Assembly: GCA_013202205.1 (NCBI GenBank)
Contig: JABMSB010000021.1
Span: 1-48,476, forward strand
From: Candidatus Omnitrophota bacterium
Lineage (GTDB): Bacteria > Omnitrophota > Gorgyraeia > JABMSB01
Direction: 5' to 3'
DNA length: 48,476 nt
In this document: positions 17,243-29,000 of the stretch, piece by piece
Numbering within the stretch: the stretch's first letter is position 1
Layout of the letters: the number at the start of each line of letters is the position of its first letter
Notes under the pieces: generated by a model
What the model was told of the DNA's origin: nothing
Databases searched by the model: none
The model's input: the letters and a program-made list of their open reading frames with translations, nothing else
Program-made: the position numbers and the translations under genes

Positions 17243-18004
17243 CTACTTCCTCCACTTATCTAATAAGCCCTTCACCTGCTCTGTTGTATTCCTTATGGCC
17301 TTTTCGGCCTGTATCTTAGCGCCCTCAAGTCCGCTCTCAGAGATGATATCCGTCAACCCCTCTCTCAGTCCACCGAGGTCGAGGTCAATGAGTCGATTGA
17401 TCGATGTGCGGATCAAGGTCTTATACATGATGAGAGAGACGAGCTTTGACGGATCAGATATGTCCTCATAGGTCTCATCTATATTTATATTCGCTTTTAT
17501 TATAGTAGGCGGCATGCGCGTATAATCCTTATAGACTACCTGGCCCACCTTTAAACGAAGCTCATCGATCTGGAAACCTTTTACAAAACCCTTCTTCTCT
17601 TCCTTTATCCCGGCACTCCTCTTTTGGGACTTGATCGGGTTGAGGTCATTGACGTTCACGTCTCCGCCCGGGCTCCTTATCACATTCAGCTCAGACATCT
17701 CGAGTTCAGCCTTCCTGAGATGGATCTCACCCTTCAGTAGCGCTACTGCATTGATATTTATATAGATATGGGGTATATTTGCCATATAAGGTTCGCTATA
17801 CTTGGAAGGGTTAAATATCTTCATCCCGCCTATATCGACAACCCCTTTTAAAAAACTGATATGGAACTTATCTATCGTAAGGCCAACCCCTGTGAAATTC
17901 CTGACACCATTCTCAAGAGCAGCTTTGAGCACGATATCTTTAGCAAAACTGATCCCTGTAAATAGAACTGCCACAATTACGATAAAAAATAAGAGACGTC
18001 GCAT
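17243..18004 (-). CDS. AsmA/DUF748-like envelope protein
   Basis: GAGGAG sits directly against the ATG at 18010, so the ATG at 18004 (MRRLLFFIVIVAV...) with a 6-nt spacer is the likelier start (253 residues). It has an N-terminal membrane helix or signal (about 2-21). It then shows the AsmA-type beginning 'VGLTIDKFHISFLKGVVDIG', 'IFNPSKYSEPYMANIPHIYI' and 'GGDVNVNDL'. The end is amphipathic and helical. AsmA-like proteins act between the membranes in lipid or outer-membrane balance. Here it lies between LacI and GH130, probably as part of the same transcript but without an obvious mannan role. Confidence 0.7.
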   Translation of the reverse strand: MRRLLFFIVIVAVLFTGISFAKDIVLKAALENGVRNFTGVGLTIDKFHISFLKGVVDIGGMKIFNPSKYSEPYMANIPHIYININAVALLKGEIHLRKAELEMSELNVIRSPGGDVNVNDLNPIKSQKRSAGIKEEKKGFVKGFQIDELRLKVGQVVYKDYTRMPPTIIKANINIDETYEDISDPSKLVSLIMYKTLIRTSINRLIDLDLGGLREGLTDIISESGLEGAKIQAEKAIRNTTEQVKGLLDKWRK

Positions 18005-18053
18005 CGGCATCTCCTCTCGTCCCCTTTGATCGGGGATAGCCGTTACTCGGGTT

Positions 18054-19085
18054 TTAACTTCCTTTTTTAGGCGGAGCGGTAGATTTACGTTTTACGAGTT
18101 CAGCAGAGAGCTTCTCCTGTACCGCCCCCTCCACCTCGCCTGAAACTATCCTGTTTAACATAAAAGCAGACCGTTTGGCCATCTCGGCCATGGGCTGGCG
18201 AACGGTAGTCAGCGGAGTTGGTATATAAGCGGCCAGCGGTATATCATCGAAACCTACGATCGAAATATCCCCCGGCACCTTAAGGCCTGCTTCCTGTATA
18301 ACTCTTATCGCCTCAATAGCCATCTCATCACCTGCCACAAATACCGCTGTCGGCCTCTGTGAGCATTTAAACAGCTTCTCCATCCCATCTGCCCCGGACT
18401 TGCTCGACCAATCCCCTTCTACGATATAACCACTTTCTATCTTAAGCCCGTGGTCCCTCATGGCTTCTTTATAACCCTCAAGCCTCTCACCTCCGGCTTG
18501 GGTATAGGGCTTACCGGTTATGGTAGCTATGCGCTTATGTCCTAATCCCGATAGATAATTTATGGCATCTATGGCAGCTGTGTGGTTATTGATAGATACA
18601 CAATTCTCGGACTTATCGTGATGGATCATTATAACGTAGTCTATCCCTTCAGCGCGCGCCTTCTTTATCATCTCTTCATTGCCCACTTTATCACTAAAGA
18701 GAAGCCCACGCACAAATGTCAGGTTTAATATATGGGTATTTACAAGGCGATCATCCATCTCGGGCGGGGTTACGTGCAACAGGAGGTCCATATTGAACTC
18801 ACTCAACCCATCAGCTACACCATGGATTATCTCAGACATATGGAAGGTCTGGAACATCTGGGCATAGCGCTGGATAACGAGCCCTACGGTCATAGATTTT
18901 TTGCCGGCGAGATATTGCGCGGATACGTTAGGTTTGTAGTTAAGCTTCTTTATGGCTTCTTCAACTCTGTAGCGGTTAGACGAACTGACTGTGGAGACAT
19001 TATTGATGACCCGCGATACGGTAGTAGTAGACAACCCTGCCGTACGGGCTACATCGGAGATATTTATCTTTCCCTTTTTAACCAC
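18054..19085 (-). CDS. LacI-family transcriptional regulator
   Basis: This 343-residue protein starts at GTG (19085) after an excellent AGGAGG. It has a LacI HTH (about 7-30, 'ISDVARTAGLSTTTVSRVIN') and a hinge 'LNYKPNVSAQYLAGKKS'. A periplasmic-binding-protein-like sensor domain follows: 'TVGLVIQRYAQM', 'GHKRIATITG', 'RPTAVFVAGDEMAIEAI', 'GDISIVGFDDIPLAAYIPTP' and 'LTTVRQPMAEMAK'. It probably responds to a mannooligosaccharide and controls the adjoining genes. Its own promoter is at 19120-19148. No typical LacI palindrome with a central CG was found near the permease promoter; the GGCC inverted repeat there is the only candidate. Confidence 0.93.
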   Translation of the reverse strand: MVKKGKINISDVARTAGLSTTTVSRVINNVSTVSSSNRYRVEEAIKKLNYKPNVSAQYLAGKKSMTVGLVIQRYAQMFQTFHMSEIIHGVADGLSEFNMDLLLHVTPPEMDDRLVNTHILNLTFVRGLLFSDKVGNEEMIKKARAEGIDYVIMIHHDKSENCVSINNHTAAIDAINYLSGLGHKRIATITGKPYTQAGGERLEGYKEAMRDHGLKIESGYIVEGDWSSKSGADGMEKLFKCSQRPTAVFVAGDEMAIEAIRVIQEAGLKVPGDISIVGFDDIPLAAYIPTPLTTVRQPMAEMAKRSAFMLNRIVSGEVEGAVQEKLSAELVKRKSTAPPKKGS

Positions 19086-19119
19086 AAAAACCTCCTAAGG
19101 CCATGATTTGAATAGCCAT

Positions 19120-19148
19120 ATAATACAAAACTTCTGCCTCTTTGTCAA
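19120..19148 (-). promoter_or_regulatory. Sigma-70-type promoter of the LacI gene
   Basis: TTGACA (19148-19143), 17-bp spacer, TATTAT (19125-19120) on the minus strand. It lies directly behind the stop codon of the 53-residue gene. Confidence 0.83.
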
Positions 19149-19150
19149 GC

Positions 19151-19312
19151 CTATCGACCCTCTCTTAGTCTTTGTCTTATTTCTCTTGTGCGCTTAGAGG
19201 AGTATTTGTTCATAAACTCACTCATCTGGCGCATAAGCTCCATCTTCTTCCCAGGAGGAACCTTCATAAACCTCCTAAGCTTCTCCTCTTCGCTTTCCCA
19301 TTTAAATATCAT
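19151..19312 (-). CDS. 53-residue basic protein coupled to a nucleotidyltransferase
   Basis: This short frame encodes 53 residues beginning MIFKWESEEEKLRRFMKVPP and ending in SKRTREIRQRLREGR. It is highly charged and helical, with no signal. Its ATG overlaps the TGA of the upstream nucleotidyltransferase gene (ATGA at 19312-19309), so the two are translationally coupled. It is a real gene by overlap, codon character and pairing. I do not recognise a named family. A partner in a toxin-antitoxin-like or regulatory pair is possible but unproved. Confidence 0.72.
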   Translation of the reverse strand: MIFKWESEEEKLRRFMKVPPGKKMELMRQMSEFMNKYSSKRTREIRQRLREGR

Positions 19313-19806
19313 TTCGTCTTCTTCAACCCTTTTATTTTGTTTAAGTATTTTATATCCAATTGATCTATATCCCTGCCAGCCTCCTTCTTCATCTTCAAGA
19401 TGTTGTCGGTAGAGAGTACAGGCAGTGTAAGGCCGCCCCCCCTGACAAGTACCATGCTCTTTTGGGCCTCCTTAAAAGAGACTGGTGAATCTATGATAAT
19501 ATCGACTTCTTTCCCGCTATCCGCTTTGTAAAAATTGAATGCCTTCATACCTTTTTCTTCGATCCACTTCTTCCTTGTCCTGGCGTCAGCTATTCCCATT
19601 GGATCGACCGGCTGTTTTACGCTATATCCATTCTCCTTTAATATCTTAACTATCTTGCTCAGATTATCATCACTCATCTCAACGAGTATATCCAAATCAT
19701 AGGTAGTGCGTGGTGAACCGAAGAGACCAAGCGCCACCCCTCCTACTATCACATACCTTACCCGCTCTTCTTGGAATTCTGCCAATATCTCTTCGTACAT
19801 AACCAT
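19309..19806 (-). CDS. Small nucleotidyltransferase (MNT/AbiEii-like fold)
   Basis: This 165-residue protein has a Pol-beta-type nucleotidyltransferase core: 'YVIVGGVALGLFGSPRTT' and the metal-binding pair in 'YDLDILVEM'. A third acidic position lies in 'KEVDIIID', so the active site looks complete. A Lys-rich helical tail follows. Such proteins transfer nucleotides to proteins or RNA and are common antitoxin or toxin components. The 53-residue gene overlaps its stop. No SD is seen; a promoter at 19814-19842 would start transcription at or next to the ATG, so the mRNA may be leaderless. Confidence 0.78.
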   Translation of the reverse strand: MVMYEEILAEFQEERVRYVIVGGVALGLFGSPRTTYDLDILVEMSDDNLSKIVKILKENGYSVKQPVDPMGIADARTRKKWIEEKGMKAFNFYKADSGKEVDIIIDSPVSFKEAQKSMVLVRGGGLTLPVLSTDNILKMKKEAGRDIDQLDIKYLNKIKGLKKTK

Positions 19807-19813
19807 GGAGCAT

Positions 19814-19842
19814 ATTATAAGTTATAATATCCAAAACCGCAA
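19814..19842 (-). promoter_or_regulatory. Promoter for the nucleotidyltransferase, probably leaderless
   Basis: TTGCGG (19842-19837), 17-bp spacer, TATAAT (19819-19814) on the minus strand. The ATG begins at 19806, only seven bases beyond the -10 box. The -35 region starts eight bases after the stop codon of the giant gene. Confidence 0.6.
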
Positions 19843-19849
19843 GCTAAAT

Positions 19850-20010
19850 TTATGCGGCACTGCCTAGCTGTTCCTGCCTATTACGCGCACTCTTGAAGCG
19901 CTCCCTCTCTGCCCTATCAGCATGCCGAAGCGGCCTGCGATCCATTGCGTTAGTCTCTGCAACAGGTGTGGCTTCAAGCCCTTGTCGCGCAGGCTTAAGC
20001 CTGCGCGACA
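19850..20010 (-). other. Giant protein: hydrophilic C-terminal tail
   Basis: After the last linker the chain ends in about 53 basic residues without a recognisable fold, including 'LSRRLKPARQG', 'RRPLRHADRAERERF' and a final GSAA. Part of it (SRRLKPARQ) is encoded by a perfect palindrome. Confidence 0.7.
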
Positions 20011-23000
20011 ACTCGGCCCCCTTGGGCGAGATCGCCCCCATAGAGAACGTCCCCATACCGGATGCAGACGCACTGATAATCGTCAAGAGCGCTGTACCGA
20101 TCGCCATGACGAACATCCCCAATCCCATGCGCCATTCCCCCCTTGGTGGCACATAACCGGGCACGGGCCTGCGGCGCTCTATATCCTGCTGCTTCCATGC
20201 CTCCATCTGCTCATCCCAATGATCATCAAGCCACTTTCTTGCCGTCTCCCGCGCCGCGGCAAGGCTCTGCAAGCGCGGATCTGTGTAACATGGCCTGTCT
20301 TCGGTCTTCAGCTTAACTACGACATTCGACCCCTTCTCTCCCATCACCTTCTGCCTTATCCCCTCCAATAATGAATTCATAGGAACCAAAATATCAAAAC
20401 TCCTGCCGGCATTTTGTGCTATCTGTTTGAAATATCTCGAAATGGTTGTGACAATCCCTTCTCCCCGCTTAAATGGGGTAACCCAAGCATGTGTTATTAT
20501 AATATCTTTTCCTGTATCCGTGACCGCGACATAACCTATATCCTTACCATCAATAATCACAGAATGATACCCTATGGACATCCCTTTATACCGTTTCGGC
20601 ACCAACTCTATCCACCGATTAGCGTCGCCTGCATTCTGCAGCATAACCGTCGAATCGGGAAGAATAGCCTCTTCGCGTGTCTTCTTCACCGCCCCACTGA
20701 AGATCATCGGTGCGCTGGCAAACGCGGCGCCGCCTATTAGCGCAAGGGCAAAGAGCAGCAACATCTTGCCACCTTGACCCCAACCAGCGCGTGGGGTGGT
20801 GCTTTTTGGATCGTCCCCTATTTCATCTGCTGTCTTCTTCATAAATTCATAAGCGGCGCTGTTGGGAAATTGGTCCAAAGCGGACTTCAAAATATAGGAA
20901 TGTGCCTGGGCGGGATAGGCGGCCAAAACCTGCCTTATCACACTCATCAGGCCTGCAATTATTTCCGCGCTAATAACTGGGTGTATTCCCCTTAGTTGTT
21001 CGAGCGGAATCCTCGCCCTGGGCCTCAAAAGCGACAAAAATGCCCAGGCCAGGTTTTCCGCTTGGGGCGCGAACCTGTCTTTGCCCCGCGCCTTAAGGAA
21101 GACCTGTTTCCTTTCATATAGCTCATCCTCAAGGTGGTCCAGGAAGATATTCGACGTCTCCGCCCTCTTATTACGTGGTGACTTAGTAAGTTTTCCAAAT
21201 AATTGAATTCCGGTAAAAGCCGGGAGGGCCGCGGGCGAGACCAATATCTGATATCCGTAAGCAACCGCCTCACTATAAAAGCGCAATAACAAACCTATAG
21301 CTATAATCTGCCTCTTATGGGCCAGGGGCTTCTTATAAAGATGGATAATCCGATCATATAGCTGTGCGCATTTAGTCACGCGGTGGGAAGCCTCATGTAC
21401 CCTGTTTATTAAAAATGAAGTGACAGGGAAATCCCTGGCTTCGCGATATAGCCTCTTATCATCCCCGCTTTTGCGTACAAAACCCTTGCAGTTAGCAACC
21501 GGGTGGTTATTTATGAGAAAGTTTAAAGAATCCGGGAATATACGTGATAACCCGTTAAGGATCCGGCTATTGTATTTAGGGGCTATCTCGGCACGCCTAA
21601 GGATGCGATTTGAATTTATCGCCGCGATCAGGGTTATTACGCTGCCTGCTATTATCCATCCACCGAGCAGCATGGAAAATTGGTTAAATATAATACCGCC
21701 TGCCAATATACCTAAAACGGCCGCGACAGATCCCTGGTGAGGCGTAGAATTTTCTTCTATCTCTTCTGCTGATCCCGGCCAATAGTCTCTCTCTATGGTA
21801 AACCTGCTTATCCCATCATCCCCCTTTTCCATTTTCACCTTCAGGATATGCAGCGGCCGGCTGAGCCTTCTTTCGTGATTCGAAATGCTCTCTGCGACCC
21901 GGAAGATACCTCTCATCTCAAAGACCATCACATGCATGCGGGAGTTGAAAAAGATATTGTAATTCTTCTCAAGAAAATAATAGAGATATTCTCCAAAACT
22001 CCTCTTTCTTTCCTTGAACCACCCGTAATCTTCTCTAACCAGATCGAGCAACGACTGGGTCTTTGCCTTTTCGAGTCTTGCTACTTCTACAGGCGACAGC
22101 TGCGTAACCGTCTCAACCGACCCCTTCCATTCATCCCCTTTTACAGTTGATTCACGACCGAGATCCACTCCCAAATCTATAGTGTCCCTCTCCAGACACT
22201 CAGCAAAAGATGTCTTGCCGGAACCGGAATCGCCATCGATAAGTATCAGCGTATCTTCTCCGGAAATCTCTCTTAAAAATCCTCTTATCCGGTCAAGCCC
22301 TCTCTTTTCTAATTTAATTTTCTTATCATAAAGATCTCTGCCTATCTCTACTTCAGTCTCTTCTTTAGTGTCCACAGCACGGCCATCTCGGCTATCCCCT
22401 GCTCTCTCTATTATCAGATCCGCGTTATCATTCAGCACTCTGAATATGGTCCTCAAATCGACCTCATCGTCAAGGTCTCTCCTGGACCACCCTATCTTTT
22501 CTCTGAGCGAGGCAAAACTTATGACCCTTTTCCCAAGGCCCTCTATATCATTGAATCGATCCAATATAACCCTTCGTTCCCCTTCTTCGGCAACTATTAT
22601 AATATCGGCCTGCTCTGCTATCTGGCGAGTTATCGGCTTAGAATGAAATTCCCGGCTCATACCTCCGATAACACTCTCAGCAACACCGATCCTGCGCGCT
22701 TCATCTATTATCGGAGGAATGAGGGTTTCTGATATATCGATCGATTGCGAGACTCCGGCCGAAACCACTTCAAATTTGTCGTCGATTCCCCTGTTCTGTA
22801 ATATTGTCTTGAGCAATATCTCCATTTGAGGGCCGCGGCACCTGTTCTTTTCACAGACTGCTACAAGGAGAGGTTTGGCAGATGTTGCATCGCGGCGTTT
22901 TCTGCTTTGTGAAGTTGCCCCGATCATCGCAAAAAGACCGCCACCGCCCATCAGAGCCAAAATAAATAACAAGAGCATCTTACCGCCCTGCCCTTTCCAG

Positions 23001-26000
23001 CCGGCGCGTTGGGTGGTGCTTTTTGGACCATTCCTTCTTTTATCGTCCTCGGGGTCCATCTCTTTGGTGCTGGCTAAAATTGGTTTGCCATCTCTCCCGC
23101 CCTCGGTTAAATAGACCGCTTCCGGCCTATTAAGTGAGTCTGTTGTTCTTTGTTTCAATTCATCCTGCTGTTGCGCATATTTATCACTGAGGCTTCTGGC
23201 AGCTTCGGATGTTAAGACCATAAAGTAAGGAACGTCTTTATATAAATCGGGTTTTGTGCCATGCACCTTATCATCCCACGGCCTAAATCCAATCTTGTGA
23301 TAGAAGGGTCTCGCATCATAACCCGATGCTACAACCATAGGCATGTCCGGATATTCACGGATAAGGCGTGTCACTACAGCAGTACCTCCGCCACGAATGC
23401 GTTCCGGATGGCCCAATTGATTCCACGGCGCGGCATCAAAGAACTGCAAGCGGAGGATTTGAGGACTTTCTTCACTCGACATCTTGTGACTATAAAAACT
23501 GTAAGTTATAAGTGTCTCAATACGCCTTCTTTCGCGATACCCTTCAGCAGTAACGACAATGAATCTCCTGCCAATCTCCTCCATCTCACGCTCAAGGTCT
23601 CCGGGCTTCCAGTGTCTATCATCATACTCATTCCACTCGTCTATCAAGCCAATATCATCTATCTTCAGTTCCTCAACCCTGCCCAGAAGCACCTCTCCCT
23701 CGGATGTGCCCTTTGTCAGATATATTGTCTCGGCACCATATTCGCGCCTCTTCTGTGTCGCGCCGCTGAATATAAACGGCATACCACCCAGAACCGCACC
23801 AACTAGTACAACTCCGATAAGCATTGGTATGATCTTTTTCCACATAACTTCACCGGACCTGCCATATCTAAATCTCGCAGTTCTAAATCCCTTGTGATGC
23901 AGAAAATGGGTCAGCGCCGCAGCCTTATACATAACACACGTTCTGAGGTATCCGATCAGCTTATAACCATTATCACCGGCATATCTTGTGAGGGTATTGA
24001 GAAGTGCCGTCCCAACACCCTTTCGCGTATATTCATCCTTGACATGTATGACAAACCTCAGTTTTGGATCCAAGTCACTATCCCATGCGCCAGATGTCGA
24101 CTCTTCATTTGTAAAATCGGAAACCCTATTTGCGATGACAACACCAACTGCTTCTTCTGATTCCTTCATAAATGCTGCAAAACAGATGCTTTTCGGACCC
24201 AACATAGAAATCCACGCAAGATTTTCTTTCTGCGCCTCCTTCACCATCTCGGGAGAATTCGCAAAATCGAACTGCTCTATATCTATGTCGAGAGAATCTT
24301 CTTTTCTCTTTTCAGCCTGTCTTGTCGCTAAAATATTTATGGATGGAAACCCTCCCATAAAAATTCCTAAAAGAGGCAACGCTATAAAAAGTAAAGAGAG
24401 CGCCAGAGAAAGAGGCTCAAGCAGGTGCTCTAACTGTCGCTGGAAGGAATTCCCCGGAAGTTTTTCAATAGGCTCCACCTTTTTGGACCACACCATATCC
24501 AGATGGTTGCCTCCCACCGGAAAACGCGGTGTCGGTTCAAGTTCGAATCCTGCGCGCATCGGCGCCTCTGTATAAACCCTGCGCACACCTTCGGTATTTG
24601 CCCGTGACCACCTGCCTATTGGATGGTATGAAGGTATCATGACCAGCTTATCCTCACCGGCATGGCGCGCTGCAACCTCAAGGCCTCCCAATAAGACCTC
24701 CGGCCAGTTTTCATACCCCCGCCTTATCCCGGAAGAGAGTTGCGCGTATACGTCGCTCTGGGCATTCTCTAAAATGCGGTCCTGCTCTAAGACATCCCTC
24801 CACTGCTCCTCAAGCCGCAGCATAGAACCTATGGCAAAACTGTAAGGGAAATGTTTCAGGAAGACCCTCTGCATAGCCCCGGATGAAGAAGTCGTCTCCT
24901 CGGGCTTTAAGAATAGCGCAAAACGTATCTTTGAGCTGTCCGTTGGGTCGATTGTGGTCTTATCGTGGAAGGACCCGAAGACACCATTAAACAGCCTTAT
25001 CCCGAAATCCCTCTTTATACCCTCTGCAGCACCTATCCTTTTTAATGTCTCGATGGTGGCCGCCAATTCTTTTGTCGTCTTAATACCTAACCCTGTCTGC
25101 GCTACAACAGCGCAGGTGACAAAGAGATCGCCGAAAGTCCCGGGATCCATGGTGCGATGTACATAAGGTGCATATTTCTCACATGCCATATCGAGAAGAG
25201 TTGCAGCTCTGGACGCAAACCCAGCAGGAAAATCATAATTGGGAAGCGAAAGCGCAAAGAGGAAGCGTTCCCTGTACCATCTCTTTGCAACATTAGGCCC
25301 GTGTTCTTTAAGAATATCCAAAAGCCTCTCCGCATGCTGCCATACAGTCACAGGGCTGACCTCATCGAGTATATGGACATCTTTCTTTACCATCTCAGAG
25401 CTATTGCTTCTTATGAGGCGTGCCAGCTCAACTGCACCCTGCATATCCACGCTGCCCGTCTTAGCCATCTGTATTTTGGCCGCCTTATCGAGCTCCCTGC
25501 TTTCATATATCGGGGTAATCTGTGGCACTTTTGGATCTTGAGAAATAATCTCACGCAATACCTCAAAAGGCATCGGTTCTTCAGCAAGGATATATTCTAC
25601 CTTTTCTCTGGAGCTCTTCTTGACAGCCTCTGCCACATAATCAATATGATCCCACGCTATAGGCTCGGCTATATTGCGGAATACTAAAATCGCCTCCTTC
25701 ACGCATGAAATTCCGTGCACATTTACGGCGCCAGCCAAAGGATAGATCGACTGCCAATGCACTCGCCCTTCTTCTTCTTTAAATATCCTGATAGCTTCTT
25801 TAACGTTATCAGCACCTGTCGTATATATCGCCCACATAAGATAGGGTAGGTCTTTCCACGAAATCGCGCCTTCTTCTTCCTGCATAAACTCAAATGCCTT
25901 ATTCATGCAGCCGATACCGCCCAGATTCAATTGCGCCGCGACTCCACCCAGCATAGAAGGATCTACCCCCTTCTTTAATAACCGGGCTGATTCAGTTACG

Positions 26001-29000
26001 CCTTTACGGACCACTGCCTGCTTTGCGCTGCCGGCATCCCTATCCGCCATATCATGCTCAAGAACAAAATCGACAACCCGCTCATCCAGCCCCGTTTGAG
26101 AAAGGACCGTCCGGTAATTCCTGCCTGCCTCCTGCAACCTCGTCGTAAGCCGCTCAAAGCTCGCCTGTGCAATCTGCCGTGATTGCGAATTTTTCTTGGT
26201 TATCTTGGTCGCGCCCACCACCAGCAGCGCCGGTGCGGCGGGAAAGAAACCGGAGACCATTACCCCAGATAAGAGAGCAAAGATCAAAACCGCTGTAGTA
26301 ATATGTGCCGATGTGAGGAAGGGCCATACCTTCTCACCCGTAGCCCTTATCGATTTCGCTATATCTTTTTTGTGTGACCTGAGCACCTCCGGATTAGTGC
26401 TCTTACCTTCAAAACTTAGGAATCTCAGTTTCGCGCCGCCACGGTTTATGATCTCTCTAAACTCACTCCACAATATCGGCCACTTATCTATGTTGTTTCT
26501 GATGACAGCGCCTTCCTTCGTCATTAAGATACCGGAGCTGTGATTGCGTTCCCGCATAACGAAGAGGCCATCCGGCAGAATCTCTGCCATGCCGGGCAAT
26601 GGATCCTCGACAGCCATCATATAGTCTGCCAGTCCCGATGGGTTATAGAGTTGAATACCAAATGCCCCAGGCTCTTCACTGAAGAGAGCCGCTTGCCTTG
26701 CCGCAAGATCCAGCTGATGAGTTTGAAGGTTCTCACCGCTGTAAATATGCGAAACCCCTATCCTCTCGGGAGAAACCACAACATTTCCTATGCAAGTGCC
26801 GAGTCCATTAATGGCCAGCATAAGACCGTCTGATAACAGGCTTACAGCCATAGCGCCTAGATTAAAAGGATGTACCAGAAGAGAATTTGTCCTTTCCTCT
26901 TTTGGCAATTCTTTCTTTAGGAGATCTCCATTAACACCTGAAGACACGTAGAGGGAAGCATCCGCCCCTTTCGCTATCCAATTATATGCGGCGACCTGTG
27001 TCGATATACTAATTGCCTTCTCAGCCTGTTCCAGTAAAACGGCCTTTGCTTCCAGCTCATCTTCCAGGGACGTCTCGGGACTTTCTCTGTTAACCCCAAC
27101 CGCCAGCACCATCGGTGCTGCAAATGCTACACCTAATAATGACAATGCAATAGGCAATATAATTGATAAAACCGGCCAAACTTTTGCCTTGACAGAGGAG
27201 GCCTTTTCTAATATACTGCCCTTCACCGAGGGCAACCATAAGGAGGCCTTCATGAAGGAAGATGCAAGAGGTAATGACATGTTTACTGCAACCGAAGTAG
27301 GCGCACTTATTGAGGAATTTAGAGGCGAATTTCGCGTATTTGGCGAAGATTTAAGAAGTGTAAAAAATAGCCTGAAGGCTATCAGAGAACAGGTAGCCAT
27401 AAATACCGAAAAGATCGAAATGAACCAACTCTTGATAATTCGGAACCAAGAGTTGATAACCGGAAACCGAGAATCGATAACCGAAAACCAGGGTTTGATA
27501 AACATTGTCTTGGAAAAGCTCGAATCGAAGGTCGACTGCACGGAATTCACAGCCCTGGAGAAGAAGGTCGGCTCTTTAGCCCACTGAGATTTTCGTTTCA
27601 CTCCCACCGCCAACACCGCCGGAGCGGCAAAGCCGGCGCACAATCCCAATATCGGCAGAGCAAAGAGTAAGAGCAGCTTACCACTCTGCTTCTTCCAGTC
27701 GCTATCTGGGGTGGTACTTTCTGGACCGTCCCCCTTACTTCCTTTACCTCCTTCGCTGAAGACGGGAATAAACGCCTTTAGTGCAAGAAGCGCACCCTGG
27801 TTTAGTACGGCTTCTTTACGGTGAATGTATTCAAGCCATTCGATACCTTTGTCTGAAATCCTATATTCTGCAACCGAGGAACCGCCTACCTTTCCCTTGG
27901 GCCGAGGCGCTACCCTGCGCTCGACTAAGTCAGACTCACGCGCATGGTTTAGCTGGTACTCCAGATTGGCACCTCTAAAAAGCTCTTTTTTCGTAAACCA
28001 TCTTCTATCTTGTCCGGCTTGTTGCGGCACCATGGAGCTGAGCATATCCAAACCGCTTTTTACAAACGCTAATGCAGAAACCTCCCCTGCTTCCTCCTCA
28101 ATTCTCTCCAGCTCCGGCAGACCATCCGCACAAGCCCTGCCTGGCTCCGTCAGAACCCACTCATTAGCCCTGCCTTTTACTTCTTGCCCACCCCTCAAGC
28201 ATATCAATCCTGCCTCGTGAAGCGCCCTCAAATCGCCGTCCAACTGCCTCTCTCTTAAATCTATATCCTCCTCGGCAGCAACATCCAGTAGTCCCTGTAA
28301 TCTGTACGGCTCGGATCCTGCCAAGCGGAGCTTTGTGATAATCCATCTCATCTTATGCTCGCGGTCGGGGAAGGGCTTTCTATCCTCAGGCGATTCCCCT
28401 TTCAGGGCATCTTTGCCCACCCTGGTGATAGAGTAATAATAAATGAGGCCTTCGTATTCCTTTGCCGTTTGTGACTTCATGATCACCATGCCATCACGCC
28501 TAAGAGAGGTCATATCGCGCGTAAACGTAACATCTGATAGGCCGGCGTACTCCGGCACCACCTCCATAATCTCATGAATCGTCAAGGGGCCTTTCTCCTG
28601 CAGCGCCCGCAGTATGCCAAGCCGTCTCTGTGCAATAATGCCTGGGCTGGAAGGCCCTCGCGGGGTTTGAGGTGAATCTTGCTCCTCATCATCCAACAGC
28701 CCCACATGCCTCATGCTGTCTATCATATCGCCCACTGAACCACGATCCTCCTCTTCCTGAAGCTCGCGCTCAATATCGGCTGATGACGTCAGATCCTCTT
28801 CATCCTCGGGTTCAGTAAAAAGTTCCTCCTCTATCATACGTTTCGGTTCCAGTATAACTTTGCTGTATCGCTCCTTTATAAGCGCCAACCTCCACTCTTT
28901 CATCTCCCGCCTCTCTCCTTCGCTCATCTGCCGCCCGCTGCTGTCATCTTTGCGGCGCGTCGCCCCCACCAGCACCGCCGGTACGGCGAATGTGGCGGGG

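Larger units (their letters stand above)
27190..27596. other. Module slot occupied by an inverted (antisense) insert
   Basis: Between L17 and L16 the giant frame reads a low-complexity sequence ('WFSVIDSRFPVINSWFRI') that resembles no fold. On the plus strand the same DNA encodes a convincing protein with its own SD (see 27252-27587). The giant frame happens to be open on the antisense side, so the slot was probably filled by a reversed cassette. Confidence 0.72.

Noticed and set aside
27190-27596. The minus-strand reading of this slot as a membrane module
   Set aside because: Its Phe/Ile/Ser-rich repeats are explained by the antisense of a coiled-coil repeat gene with a strong SD.
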